Shown here: one piece after another, positions 1-7,497 of the stretch
Position numbering within the stretch: the first letter of the stretch is position 1
How the letters are laid out: the number at the start of each line of letters is the position of its first letter
Origin: Planctomycetota bacterium
GTDB lineage: Bacteria > Planctomycetota > Phycisphaerae > WQYP01
Assembly (NCBI GenBank): GCA_021818565.1
Contig: JAKATV010000401.1
Span: 1 to 9,487, forward strand
Reading direction: 5' to 3'
DNA: 9,487 nucleotides
Made by a program: the position numbers and the translations under genes
The notes under the pieces: generated by a model
What the model was told of the DNA's origin: nothing
The model's input: the letters and a program-made list of their open reading frames with translations, nothing else
Databases searched by the model: none

Positions 1-128
1 TCAGCGATAACGGATTTACCATCCGCCAGCAGAGCCGCCGCCATGACTGGCAACGCCGCATTTTTAGAGCCGGCAATCCGCAGGTTTCCGCGCAGGCGCG
101 CGCCACCTTCAATGACAAATGAATCCAT
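1..128 (-). CDS. murA: UDP-N-acetylglucosamine 1-carboxyvinyltransferase MurA, N-terminal 42 codons (cut by the window edge)
   Basis: MurA transfers enolpyruvate from PEP to UDP-GlcNAc, the first committed step of peptidoglycan precursor synthesis in the cytoplasm. The translated start reads MDSFVIEGGARLRGNLRIAG, then SKNAALPVMAAALLADGKSV, which follows the N-terminus of E. coli MurA almost position for position. The catalytic/substrate-binding Lys22-Asn23 pair falls at residues 22-23 here too. Most of the protein, including the Cys-containing PEP loop expected near residue 115, lies off the left edge. The ATG at 126-128 is supported by a GGAGGA Shine-Dalgarno sequence (minus strand, 142-137) at 8-nt spacing. 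The gene is divergent from the NfeD gene at 381. A MurA paralogue cannot be excluded from 42 residues, but the family is clear. Confidence 0.9.
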   Translation of the reverse strand, partial: MDSFVIEGGARLRGNLRIAGSKNAALPVMAAALLADGKSVIA

Positions 129-132
129 CGTG

Positions 133-150
133 CAAATCCTCCATGATTTG
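133..150 (-). promoter_or_regulatory. Hairpin enclosing the murA ribosome binding site
   Basis: On the murA mRNA strand the sequence CAAATCATGGAGGATTTG forms a perfect 6-bp stem (CAAATC/GATTTG) with a 6-nt loop. The GGAGGA Shine-Dalgarno sequence lies in the loop and the first two bases of the 3' stem arm, and the murA ATG follows 4 nt after the hairpin. The pairing is visible directly. That it modulates translation is inference: the stem is AT-rich and may be weak. Confidence 0.4.
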
Positions 151-182
151 TATCCAGCCGATGCAGGGGCTTCCGCAGGCAT

Positions 183-196
183 CCTGATCCATCAGG
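183..196. repeat. Perfect inverted repeat CCTGAT-CC-ATCAGG in the murA leader
   Basis: CCTGATCCATCAGG is a 6-bp perfect inverted repeat around a 2-nt centre. It lies between the TATAAT at 210-215 and the murA start. It could be a small operator or an RNA hairpin with a 5-bp stem and 4-nt loop. No matching regulator family is recognised. Confidence 0.4.
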
Positions 197-209
197 CTCA
201 TGATCTAGA

Positions 210-215
210 ATTATA
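210..215 (-). promoter_or_regulatory. Candidate -10 box of the murA promoter
   Basis: The minus strand carries an exact TATAAT hexamer about 80 nt upstream of the murA ATG, in the divergent intergenic region. No good TTGACA-like box sits 16-18 nt upstream of it, so this is a -10 match only. Confidence 0.35.
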
Positions 216-331
216 CCCGGTATTATTTTAACGCGATATGGCGCTATGCCGCTGTTTTTTTCGCAATCCTCTACAGGTGTGCGGCACGCCGGCTCCCCGG
301 GAGGAGCACGGTTTAAAGGTGTCTCTCCCGC

Positions 332-360
332 TTGTGGCGGCCATTTTTCCCGTCTATCAT
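332..360 (+). promoter_or_regulatory. Candidate sigma-70-type promoter for the nfeD gene pair
   Basis: TTGTGG at 332-337 and TATCAT at 355-360 are separated by 17 nt. The -10 has one mismatch to TATAAT; the -35 matches only the TTG core. Transcription would begin near 367, giving a leader of about 14 nt before the start codon at 381 that still contains its Shine-Dalgarno sequence. It is the best-spaced pair seen in the gap between murA and this gene. Confidence 0.4.
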
Positions 361-380
361 AAGAATAACGAGAGGCGGTC

Positions 381-1994
381 ATGAAAATGCGTTGTGGGAA
401 CGGCTTTGGGAAGTTTAGCGGTGGACGGCAGGGCCTCCACAGACGCAGCGCGTTATATGCCATGGTGCTTTGGTTGATCTTATGCCTGCCGATCATGGTG
501 CGTGGTCAAAGCGTGCTTTCACACGCTGTGGCCGCCAAACCGCTTGAGACCGTGCAGCATCGCCACGCCGCAATCATCACGATAACCGGCTCGATTGATC
601 GCATCACCTGGGTCAGCGTGCAACGGCGTATTGCAACGGCGCTGAAACATAAAAGTTCGATATTGATTTTTCAAATCAATTCACGTGCCGGGCAACTCCG
701 TGCGGCTTTAAAAATTGCCGCGTTAATCCGACATGCTCATGTCGCCACGGTCGCCTGGGTTAACAGGGCGGCACTGGGGCCGGCGGCTATTATTGCGGCG
801 GCATGTACCAAGGTCGTCATGTCGGGTAATGCCGCATGGGGGGATGGCCAAAGCTTTGCCCTGCGTGGTGCCGATGCCGCCAAAATCGCCGCTGATCCCA
901 CGGCCCAGGTGTCATCGCCTGCACTTAAGTCTATGCAGAACGACCATGCGAATCACCCCGCGTTAATTCTGGCGGCTATGATGGATAGGAAAATACAAAT
1001 TGATGAGATCGTTAATAAAATGACCGGAGAAACGCGGTTTGTTCCACCAGAAGTTCGCGCTAAGTTCATGCTTGTGACCGCGGCTGTGCCCGGTCATGCC
1101 CCCGTTCATCCGTGGGTTTATGTTAAACGTGCCAAGCACGCGGGTACGCTTCTGACCCTGGGCGCACGGGAGGCGGTGCAAATGGGCCTGGCCGCCGCCC
1201 TCATCCGTGAGCCGGAAAGTTTGCCTGCCATGCTCAACATTACTGCGCCAACAATTCCCGTATTGCGCATGGATTTTCTGGAAAAAGCGTCGCGTTTTTG
1301 TTCCCGGTTTCAGGTTCGGTTTTTTCTGCTGATTATCATGCTGGTCTGCGGGTACATGGAATTCAGCCATCCGGGCCTGCTGATTCCTGGGGTAATTGGG
1401 CTGGTAACTTTGGGGCTATTTCTTGGCGGTCCGATGCTCACGGGTCTGGCCAACTGGTGGGAAGTGGGAATTATTTTCCTGGGAATTGTGATCATCGCCC
1501 TGGACTTTATCCATTTTGGCGGTTTAGGGTTGCTGGCGATTCCGGGATTTATTTTGGCCATTATCGGCATGATCGCATCCTTCGTGCCCATGGGGGCCTC
1601 GGCGGTTGGGGCGGAAAAGGCCTTTCAAACCGGGCTGGGCGTGGTAACTTTGGCGATCGTTGCCGCGGGAGTGATCATTGCATTGCTGATCAAGTTCCTG
1701 GACATTACGCCGGGCTTTCGGCGATTGCAATTAAGGCCGGTATCCGCATCGCTCCGCCATGACGCATCGCCGGGGACGCTGGGAGATCTGTTATTTGTCG
1801 GTGCGGTCGGTCGAGCGGTGTCGGAGTTGCGGCCGTCGGGGAAAGCGCGGTTTGATAATCATCTGGTAACTGTGGTTTCACGCAATGAATTTATCGCGCC
1901 CGAGTTGCCAGTGGAGATCGTGGAAATACGGGAAAATCAGATTATCGTGCAAAAAATATCGGATGATGGCACGCCGGTTGATGCCGCGACTTAG
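381..1994 (+). CDS. Long NfeD-family membrane protein (ClpP-class/NfeD1b type) with apparently degenerate protease site
   Basis: Long NfeD proteins are membrane-anchored, with an exported ClpP-like serine-protease domain, several TM helices and a C-terminal OB-fold, and often act with stomatin/flotillin proteins. In this 537-aa protein a hydrophobic signal/anchor covers residues 25-43, the ClpP-like domain about 62-275 (including the family-typical LLTLGAREAVQMGLAAAL at 257-274), TM helices lie at about 313-350, 361-404 and 418-440, and the NfeD OB-fold at about 464-527. In the segment that normally reads SAG (catalytic Ser), this protein has ALGPAAIIAAAC (131-142), placing Gly133 where Ser is expected, while Lys183 (ALKSMQNDHA) could match the dyad lysine. 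It may therefore be a non-catalytic scaffold. The ATG at 381 has GAGAGG at 370-375; ATG 387 is an alternative. A second NfeD gene begins 12 nt downstream. Confidence 0.85.
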   Translation: MKMRCGNGFGKFSGGRQGLHRRSALYAMVLWLILCLPIMVRGQSVLSHAVAAKPLETVQHRHAAIITITGSIDRITWVSVQRRIATALKHKSSILIFQINSRAGQLRAALKIAALIRHAHVATVAWVNRAALGPAAIIAAACTKVVMSGNAAWGDGQSFALRGADAAKIAADPTAQVSSPALKSMQNDHANHPALILAAMMDRKIQIDEIVNKMTGETRFVPPEVRAKFMLVTAAVPGHAPVHPWVYVKRAKHAGTLLTLGAREAVQMGLAAALIREPESLPAMLNITAPTIPVLRMDFLEKASRFCSRFQVRFFLLIIMLVCGYMEFSHPGLLIPGVIGLVTLGLFLGGPMLTGLANWWEVGIIFLGIVIIALDFIHFGGLGLLAIPGFILAIIGMIASFVPMGASAVGAEKAFQTGLGVVTLAIVAAGVIIALLIKFLDITPGFRRLQLRPVSASLRHDASPGTLGDLLFVGAVGRAVSELRPSGKARFDNHLVTVVSRNEFIAPELPVEIVEIRENQIIVQKISDDGTPVDAAT

Positions 1995-2006
1995 GATTGA
2001 ACTGTG

Positions 2007-2501
2007 ATGAATTTCGACATTCTGATGGCCTGCGTTCTGCTGTATGTTGGAGCATTTATCTGTCTGTTGGCGGAACTGGTGGTTCCGGCGCACGGCTTTA
2101 TGGCGATTCTCGCGGCCGCATTTGCTATTTCCGGCATGATTCTTAGTTTTATTGTCGGGCCGACCTTCGGCATGGTTTGCGCCCTGTCTCTTATGGTGCT
2201 GACTCCTTTAGTGATAACCGGATTTGTCAAGTACTATCCCCACAGCCCCGTGGGCCGCCGAGTGCTTTTGCGGGGGCCTAATCCGCAGAAGGTAAATGCT
2301 GTCTCCAAAGATCAGCAGATTGAATTAACCGCTTTAATCGGCCATACCGGATCAGCGGTAACGACCTTGCGCCCAGCGGGGACCGGCCTGATCGACACCC
2401 ACCGTATCGCCTGTATAAGCGAAGGCCCGATTATTGAAAAAGGCGCACCGATTCGCGCTGTTGCGGTTTCCGGAGGGCAACTGGTAGTACAGGCGATTTA
2501 A
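2007..2501 (+). CDS. Short NfeD-family membrane protein
   Basis: This short NfeD protein (about 164 aa) has two hydrophobic stretches, roughly residues 5-30 and 31-74, followed by a soluble C-terminal OB-fold (about 108-164). The OB-fold reads LIGHTGSAVTTLRPAGTG, then IDTHRIACISEGPIIEKGAP, then a closing GGQLVVQAI strand, matching the canonical 'GxxGxaxTxLRPxGxxxIdgxxxxVxseGxxIexGxxV' pattern. The LAELVVPAHGFMA stretch corresponds to the 'E.iiPShGvL' motif at the end of TM1. It probably acts with the long NfeD protein just upstream (12-nt gap) in the inner membrane. GTG at 2004 and ATG at 2007 are adjacent possible starts; ATG was chosen, with AGGA at 1993-1996. A stomatin/FloA gene, the usual neighbour, does not follow. 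Confidence 0.85.
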   Translation: MNFDILMACVLLYVGAFICLLAELVVPAHGFMAILAAAFAISGMILSFIVGPTFGMVCALSLMVLTPLVITGFVKYYPHSPVGRRVLLRGPNPQKVNAVSKDQQIELTALIGHTGSAVTTLRPAGTGLIDTHRIACISEGPIIEKGAPIRAVAVSGGQLVVQAI

Positions 2502-2584
2502 CCGTTAACGTGGGGATTGGTTATTTAGAGAGCTGTTATTTCAGTCCATATCCGGATTCGGCTGCTTTCCCGCTGGACCGATCC

Positions 2585-2625
2585 ATGTGATGCCGCCTTA
2601 AGGATATGCTTTGTGTCTATCACAT
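2585..2625. repeat. Inverted repeat ATGTGAT-N27-ATCACAT upstream of the antiporter gene
   Basis: ATGTGAT (2585-2591) and ATCACAT (2619-2625) are perfect 7-bp inverted repeats separated by 27 nt. An inner TGTG-TCTAT-CACA (2612-2624) shares the right arm. The arms resemble CRP/FNR half-sites, but the spacing is not that of a CRP site (6 nt). It could be an operator pair or an RNA stem in the leader of the antiporter operon. The rest of the 2502-2657 gap shows no gene and no clear terminator. Confidence 0.3.
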
Positions 2626-2657
2626 AAAACCCCTTTTCAATTTACCTTGCTTGCGCC

Positions 2658-4208
2658 ATGATGGCGAAAATGAAAAGCGGGCAGCCACTGATTCGCATTC
2701 GTCGGGCCTATCCCCGCGTGCTGCGCGCCGCAAACAACAGTACTGATTTATTCGCCCCCCGTCTGTTTATCGCGGGGAGCACTTTGGGAATTGCGGCGCT
2801 GGTTTATCTGGGGCGGTTACTGCTTCACAGCACCTCCGGCAGTTCGCCGATATCCGTTGGGCAGCCTTGGCTGATTCCCTTTGTGGTGCTGCTGGCGGGT
2901 ATCGCTTTTATACCCGCCATTTTTCCGCTCTGGTGGGAAAAGTTTTACGCGTGGTTCTGCCTGGGCGTAAGCGTCTTGGCGGCTCTGGCTTATTTATGGG
3001 TATTCCATCGCTCTGCGGAAGCGGAACTATCGGCAAGCCTGGCGACGTATTGTGATTTTATTGTGTTGCTCTCGGCGCTATTTATCATCGCATCCGGCAT
3101 TGTAATACGTGTCAAAGCGCCGGCCACGGTGCGTCTGAATGTTCTTATGCTGTTGGGGGCCGCTATTTTGTCCAATGTTTTCGGAAGCATGGGGGCGTCG
3201 GTATTGTTGGCGCGGCCTTTCCTCCGGATGAATCAAGGCCACATTCGCCCCTTCCATGTCATCTTCTTTGTGCTGGTTGTCGCCAATGTGGGTGCCTCGT
3301 TAACCGCCCTGGGCGATCCGCCGCTATTGTTGGGTTACCTTTCCGGCATTCCATTCTGGTGGATAACCATTCATGCCTGGAGGATATGGTTGTTAGCCGT
3401 TGGATTGCTGCTGGCAATGTTTTGCTTTTTGGATTTTCGGCATCGTGCGTCATTACAACAAAAATCGCCGGCGGGACAGGCTTGGGACAATTCTCCGGCA
3501 ATTCAAATCGACGGTGTTGAGCAGTTACTACTGCTGCCGGTTGCCATGGCCGGATTATTTCTTCCGCCGCCATGGCGGGACGCCACGCTGGTGATAGCGT
3601 CCGGAGTGTCGCTATTGCTGTGTCCGGCGGACCTGCGTCGCGAAAATCGCTTTAATTTTCAGCCTGTGCGGGAGATCGGCATACTGTTTCTAGCAATTTT
3701 TCTGGCCATGACGCCGGCGCTGCATTTCTTGAATCAGCAGGCCCGGGCCGGTAAATTAACGCAATGGCTGCATACAAGTGGCCAATGTTTTTTCACGACC
3801 GGCGCACTATCAGCAGTTTTGGATAACGCGCCAACCTATCTGGCGATTTTGCAATTGCGCGTGGCCGAAAGTAATCAAAATAGCCCATCGCCGAGGAACG
3901 CCCACTTGACCCATGATGTCTTCAAGCCAAGAGTCGTGCCGCAACAAAAGCATTCCACCGACGCACGGGAAACGCTCCGCCTGAAATTGGCCGATCCGGA
4001 TACCGCGCTTGCGGCATTGGCCATATCGCTTGGTTCGGTATTTTTCGGTGCGTTAACCTGGATCGGTAATGGTCCGAATCTGATGATCCGAGCCATCGCA
4101 CAACAGGAAGGCGTCGCGTGCCCTGGATTTGTCAGTTATAGCGTCCGTTACGCATTGCCCTGTCTGCTGCCCGTTTTGTTACTTGTCTGGCTTATGTTTT
4201 TTCGCTAA
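2658..4208 (+). CDS. Sodium:proton antiporter, ion-transporter superfamily (ArsB/NhaD-like)
   Basis: This 516-aa polytopic inner-membrane protein is predicted to exchange Na+ for H+. It has about a dozen hydrophobic segments, from residues 35-58 to the C-terminal helix at 497-515. Family-typical re-entrant/helix-break motifs are visible: GSMGASVLLARPFLRMN (176-192), NVGASLTALGDPPLLLGYL (210-228), TTGALSAVLDNAPTYLAI (380-397) and GALTWIGNGPNLMIRAI (464-480). A hydrophilic cytoplasmic or periplasmic loop spans about 401-447. The start is uncertain: ATG codons at 2658, 2661 and 2670 are all in frame, none has a convincing Shine-Dalgarno sequence, and an in-frame stop at 2625-2627 limits extension. 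Its TAA overlaps an ATG of the next frame (TAATG at 4206-4210), so it appears to head the pabB/type III PKS operon. Transport of citrate or another anion is possible, but the motif set is that of proteins usually annotated as Na+/H+ antiporters. Confidence 0.85.
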   Translation: MMAKMKSGQPLIRIRRAYPRVLRAANNSTDLFAPRLFIAGSTLGIAALVYLGRLLLHSTSGSSPISVGQPWLIPFVVLLAGIAFIPAIFPLWWEKFYAWFCLGVSVLAALAYLWVFHRSAEAELSASLATYCDFIVLLSALFIIASGIVIRVKAPATVRLNVLMLLGAAILSNVFGSMGASVLLARPFLRMNQGHIRPFHVIFFVLVVANVGASLTALGDPPLLLGYLSGIPFWWITIHAWRIWLLAVGLLLAMFCFLDFRHRASLQQKSPAGQAWDNSPAIQIDGVEQLLLLPVAMAGLFLPPPWRDATLVIASGVSLLLCPADLRRENRFNFQPVREIGILFLAIFLAMTPALHFLNQQARAGKLTQWLHTSGQCFFTTGALSAVLDNAPTYLAILQLRVAESNQNSPSPRNAHLTHDVFKPRVVPQQKHSTDARETLRLKLADPDTALAALAISLGSVFFGALTWIGNGPNLMIRAIAQQEGVACPGFVSYSVRYALPCLLPVLLLVWLMFFR

Positions 4209-4246
4209 TGGGGCACCGCAACCATGAAACCTTTGAGGTTGTTTTA

Positions 4247-5659
4247 ATGGCTGACTGCAAACTTACGCTTCATAGTCGCGCTGTCGGCGGCAGCGTTGAT
4301 CCGCTGCGGCTGCTGGGTGTGTTGGCAGCACAGCGCGGAGATATCGCTGTACTGCACAGCGGAAACGATGGGAATGCGGTCTTGGCCGTCAACGCGATTT
4401 CCGGCGTGCGGCTGACCGCGGACGAGGGGAAAATTACATTACACCGCACTGGTTTGGCGGCGCGTGCCCAAGTTCCTGAAGACATTGCCATGATGCCGTC
4501 GGCAGCTTGGCAATGCTGGCAGAATATTATCACAGAGATTTCATTTTCCCAGCCACCGCCGGATCGCGTCGGATGGCTCGGCTGGTTGAGCTACGAAGCC
4601 GGCGTCATGGCCGAATTGCCACAGTTGTATGGTCAGTCGTCAGCGGATATTGCCCTGGCGCATTGGCAGATCTTTGAGAGCTATTTTGTTTTGGATGCCG
4701 CTACGCGGCAGTGGTTTTTGGTGGCGCTGCATCCGGATTTCGCAGAAGCGGAAAAAATCATGGAGCAAATGCAACGCCAATTCAGCGCTGCAAATACCTG
4801 CGATGTTCCCAAGTATGCTCCGGTTCCAGCGACGGGCGTACAGCACCCGGATGGTGCCGCATTCAAGGCGGCCGTGCGCCGCTGCAAAGAATACATTGCC
4901 GGCGGTGATATCTATCAGGCTAATATATCCGCGGTGTGGACGGCGAGAGTGGCGGAACCGGGATCTCAGGTTTTCTGTCGTCTGGTGAAAAACAACCCGG
5001 CGCAATATGCCACGTTTTTTCGATATGGAGACGATGAAATTATTTCCGCATCGCCGGAATTATTTCTGCAACGCGCCGGACAACTGCTTGAAACACGCCC
5101 CATCAAAGGCACTCGCCCACGTGTATGCGGCAACCCTGTTGCGGATCAGCAACGGTGTGACGAATTATTGCACAGCGAAAAAGACCGCTCTGAACTGGCG
5201 ATGATTGTGGATTTGCTAAGAAATGATCTGGGCCGCGTTTGCACCAGCGTAAGCGTGGAAAAAGCCCGGCAAATCGAGAAATTGCCCACGCTCTGGCATA
5301 CGCATGGCGTGGTCACCGGTAAACTACACCCACACGTGGGTAAACGGTGGGATAAAATCATCACGGCTATGTGCCCTGGCGGCTCCATTACTGGAGTGCC
5401 TAAAATCAGAGCTATGGAGATTATCCGTGAACTGGAAAATCAGCCTCGCGGCATATATTGCGGTAACATCGGTTGGATCAGTCCGGCGGGTGACGGTATG
5501 TTAAATATTGCCATCCGCACCATCCATATTGTCAATGGGATTGCAAAATTCCGCTCGGGTGCCGGCATAACCGCGGACAGCAATGCCGATGAAGAATACG
5601 CTGAAATCCTGGCCAAAGCGTCCGCACCGCTGCGGGCATTAACCGAGGAGATATTATGA
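4247..5659 (+). CDS. pabB: Aminodeoxychorismate synthase component I (PabB-type chorismate-utilising enzyme)
   Basis: PabB converts chorismate plus ammonia (supplied by a PabA glutaminase) to 4-amino-4-deoxychorismate, the precursor of p-aminobenzoate for folate. With the start at 4247 the protein has 470 aa. The N-terminal anthranilate-synthase-I-like part includes GWLGWLSYEAG (about 109-119). The chorismate-binding domain shows GGDIYQANIS (219-228), ETRPIKGTRPR (282-292) with the PIKGT lysine (Lys287) diagnostic of PabB rather than TrpE, EKDRSELAMIVDLLRND (311-327), PGGSITGVPKIRAMEII (377-393) and GAGITADSNADEEYAE (438-453). No PabA or PabC is fused or adjacent. An earlier ATG at 4208 overlaps the antiporter stop but lacks a Shine-Dalgarno; ATG 4247 has GAGG at 4235-4238 with 8-nt spacing and was preferred. 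The stop overlaps the methyltransferase start (ATGA). A pathway-specific role linked to the PKS is possible but unproven. Confidence 0.9.
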   Translation: MADCKLTLHSRAVGGSVDPLRLLGVLAAQRGDIAVLHSGNDGNAVLAVNAISGVRLTADEGKITLHRTGLAARAQVPEDIAMMPSAAWQCWQNIITEISFSQPPPDRVGWLGWLSYEAGVMAELPQLYGQSSADIALAHWQIFESYFVLDAATRQWFLVALHPDFAEAEKIMEQMQRQFSAANTCDVPKYAPVPATGVQHPDGAAFKAAVRRCKEYIAGGDIYQANISAVWTARVAEPGSQVFCRLVKNNPAQYATFFRYGDDEIISASPELFLQRAGQLLETRPIKGTRPRVCGNPVADQQRCDELLHSEKDRSELAMIVDLLRNDLGRVCTSVSVEKARQIEKLPTLWHTHGVVTGKLHPHVGKRWDKIITAMCPGGSITGVPKIRAMEIIRELENQPRGIYCGNIGWISPAGDGMLNIAIRTIHIVNGIAKFRSGAGITADSNADEEYAEILAKASAPLRALTEEIL

Positions 5660-6342
5660 AGCAGAAACGCGTGCCGGAAATTATGGATTCGCCCGATATA
5701 TCTCCCGAACATCATCACCGTGCCCTGGCTGCTCTGGAGCGAATCAACCAGTGGAGTGACAGCGCGGGAATTGTGTGGCGTGAAATTTATCCGATTTTGG
5801 AGAATAAAAAGGTATTGCGGGTACTGGATGTCGCCACGGGCGGGGGTGATGTCCCTATCGCGCTGTGGAAACTGGCCCATCAGGCGGGCGTAAAATTGGA
5901 GATCGCGGGCTGTGATAAAAGCACGACCGCCATTGCCCATGCCAAAGCCAATGCCGAAAAGCAGGGTGTCTGCATCGACTGGTTTATCTGGGATGTTTTT
6001 ACCGACCCGCTTCCACAAGGCTATGATGTTATTGTGAGTTCATTGTTTATGCATCATCTGGATTCTTCACAGGCCGTTGCCTTCTTGAAAAAGTTGGCCG
6101 GTGGGGCCGGACAGCGGTTGATCGTCAATGATCTGCGCCGCTCCGCCATCGGGTGGCTTCTGGCGTCAGGTGCCGCATGTGTACTGGGTTCTCGCGTGGT
6201 GTGCGTGGACGGCCCCCGGTCGGTGCGAGCCGCTTATACCATGGCGGAAAGCGCGGCCCTGGCCGAGCAAGCCGGCTTGGGCAATGTTAAAATTCAACCG
6301 CGTTTTCCATGTCGCTTTGTCTTGTCCTGGAGTCGGACATGA
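5656..6342 (+). CDS. Class I SAM-dependent methyltransferase of the type III PKS-associated group
   Basis: A 228-aa Rossmann-fold methyltransferase. SAM-binding motif I is VLDVATGGGD (56-65); the acidic residue after beta-2 is Asp87 in GCDKS; the post-II/III region reads DVIVSSLFMHHLD (124-136), typical of UbiE-like enzymes. The N-terminal stretch around MDSPDISPEHHHRALAALER (10-29) and the segment DLRRSAIGWLL (159-169) followed by VVCVDGPRSVRAAYTMAE (181-198) resemble methyltransferases found beside type III PKS and FAD-oxidoreductase genes. It probably C- or O-methylates the polyketide ring; the site cannot be read from sequence. The ATG at 5656 has GAGGAG at 5645-5650 and overlaps the pabB stop by 4 nt. 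Its own TGA overlaps the next ATG by 4 nt, so translational coupling is likely. A quinone methyltransferase of the UbiE/MenG type is the main alternative. Confidence 0.85.
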   Translation: MKQKRVPEIMDSPDISPEHHHRALAALERINQWSDSAGIVWREIYPILENKKVLRVLDVATGGGDVPIALWKLAHQAGVKLEIAGCDKSTTAIAHAKANAEKQGVCIDWFIWDVFTDPLPQGYDVIVSSLFMHHLDSSQAVAFLKKLAGGAGQRLIVNDLRRSAIGWLLASGAACVLGSRVVCVDGPRSVRAAYTMAESAALAEQAGLGNVKIQPRFPCRFVLSWSRT

Positions 6343-7484
6343 TTTGCTTTTCCGAAGCCGGGAATGTTGGTCGCGTGTGGGATGTGCTGGTGGTGGGGGC
6401 CGGTGTGGCAGGAGCTATGGCCGCTTATGGAGCCGCGCGGCGGGGATTTAGTGTATTGTTAATCGATAAGGCGGCGTTTCCGCGTGGGAAAGCTTGCGGA
6501 TGTTGTTTGAATCAGGCGGCAGTGAACTTGCTTGAAGAGGCGCAATTTAAGATCCGCGATTTAGGTGCCACGCCGATTGATCGGTTTTATCTTGCTTGTG
6601 GTGGCACAACGGCCAAAATACCCATCCCCAGCGGGCTGGCAATTTCCCGTGAGGTGTTGGATATGGCATTGATTAACCATGCGCAAAAAGCGGGAGCCAT
6701 TTTTATGCCGCGCACCACGGCGCAGGCCACGGCCGGCTTTTCCACGCATCGGGAAGTATCTGTCGTGCAGGACGGCAACGCTACGTCGTTGCGGGCTAAA
6801 ATCGTACTGGTTGCCGATGGCCTGGGCGGGCGGCTACTGCGCGATGATGACGGGCTGGAAATTGCAGCCAATTCGCGCGTGGGTATTGCGGGAACGCTTG
6901 ACTATCCCGCCAATGACTACGCTCCCGGAATCATTTATATGGCTTGCGGCAAACGGGGATACGCCGGGCTGGTGACTGTGGAAAACCAGAGCCTTCATAT
7001 CGCTGCGGCGCTAGATGTTCATGCCGCCCGTGACGCCGCAGGGGCGGGCAACGCCGTGGCAGAAATAATCCGCGATTCGGGATTGCCGGTACCGGAGGGC
7101 CTTACGACGTGCCGCTGGCACGGGGCACCGGCGCTTACGCGTCATCGGAGCATACTTTTTGAAAAGCGGCTTTTTGTTCTGGGTGACTCGGCGGGATATG
7201 TTGAACCCTTTTCCGGAGAGGGAATGGCCTGGGCCTTAGCCGGTGCCAAGCGAATCCTGCCGTTGGTTGAGCAGGCTGTGAGGGCCTGGCGCGATGAACT
7301 TGGGCCGCAATGGCAGAAGCAATTCCGTGAGCTTGTCGGATCGCGGCAACGTATCTGCCGGGCCGTCACCATGTCGCTGCGGAATGGGGCCATTACACGC
7401 TTGGCGGTTGAGGCGCTGAAAATTTCTCCGGCACTGGCCGGTCCGCTTGTCCGGCAGATAAATCGGCCAATGGCTACGGCTTAA
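6339..7484 (+). CDS. FAD-dependent oxidoreductase (geranylgeranyl reductase/PHBH-fold family), type III PKS-associated
   Basis: A 381-aa flavoprotein expected to hydroxylate or otherwise oxidise the polyketide product. The N-terminal FAD-binding dinucleotide fold is VLVVGAGVAGAMAA (16-29), with the ribose-binding acid Asp43 in LLIDK. The FPRGKACGCCLN motif (47-58) matches the CG-x-CLN signature of this reductase/monooxygenase group. The second FAD motif VADGLGGRLLR is at 158-168, and the FAD/pyrophosphate motif GDSAGYVEPFSGEGMAWAL is at 282-300. No separate NAD(P)H domain or membrane segment is visible. An ATG at 6309 lies inside the methyltransferase gene; ATG 6339 was preferred because it forms an ATGA overlap with the methyltransferase stop and has GGAG at 6329-6332 (6-nt spacing). 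The PKS gene starts 13 nt after the stop. A prenyl/isoprenoid reductase is the alternative, but the gene context favours a polyketide-tailoring role. Confidence 0.85.
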   Translation: MICFSEAGNVGRVWDVLVVGAGVAGAMAAYGAARRGFSVLLIDKAAFPRGKACGCCLNQAAVNLLEEAQFKIRDLGATPIDRFYLACGGTTAKIPIPSGLAISREVLDMALINHAQKAGAIFMPRTTAQATAGFSTHREVSVVQDGNATSLRAKIVLVADGLGGRLLRDDDGLEIAANSRVGIAGTLDYPANDYAPGIIYMACGKRGYAGLVTVENQSLHIAAALDVHAARDAAGAGNAVAEIIRDSGLPVPEGLTTCRWHGAPALTRHRSILFEKRLFVLGDSAGYVEPFSGEGMAWALAGAKRILPLVEQAVRAWRDELGPQWQKQFRELVGSRQRICRAVTMSLRNGAITRLAVEALKISPALAGPLVRQINRPMATA

Positions 7485-7497
7485 TTTTGGAGTTCCA

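Noticed and set aside
108..144. Short upstream frame MEDLHDGFICH overlapping the murA start (minus strand)
   Set aside because: Its ATG sits in the loop of the RBS hairpin without its own ribosome binding site; an attenuating uORF is possible but nothing supports it.
43..231. 62-codon plus-strand frame antisense to murA
   Set aside because: It overlaps the well-supported murA start and its divergent control region, has no Shine-Dalgarno sequence and no recognisable protein.
292..307. GCTCC-CCGGGA-GGAGC hairpin between murA and the long NfeD gene
   Set aside because: It has a short stem and no T-run, lies upstream of the candidate promoter, and follows no gene end on either strand, so it is not a terminator; no other role could be supported.
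2586..2624. CRP-like site formed by TGTGA and TCACA
   Set aside because: The half-sites are about 29 nt apart instead of 6, so it is not a CRP/FNR site; kept only as an inverted repeat.
5440..6018. 192-codon minus-strand frame across the pabB/methyltransferase junction
   Set aside because: It is antisense to two strongly motif-supported genes; the translation shows no family features and is a coding shadow.
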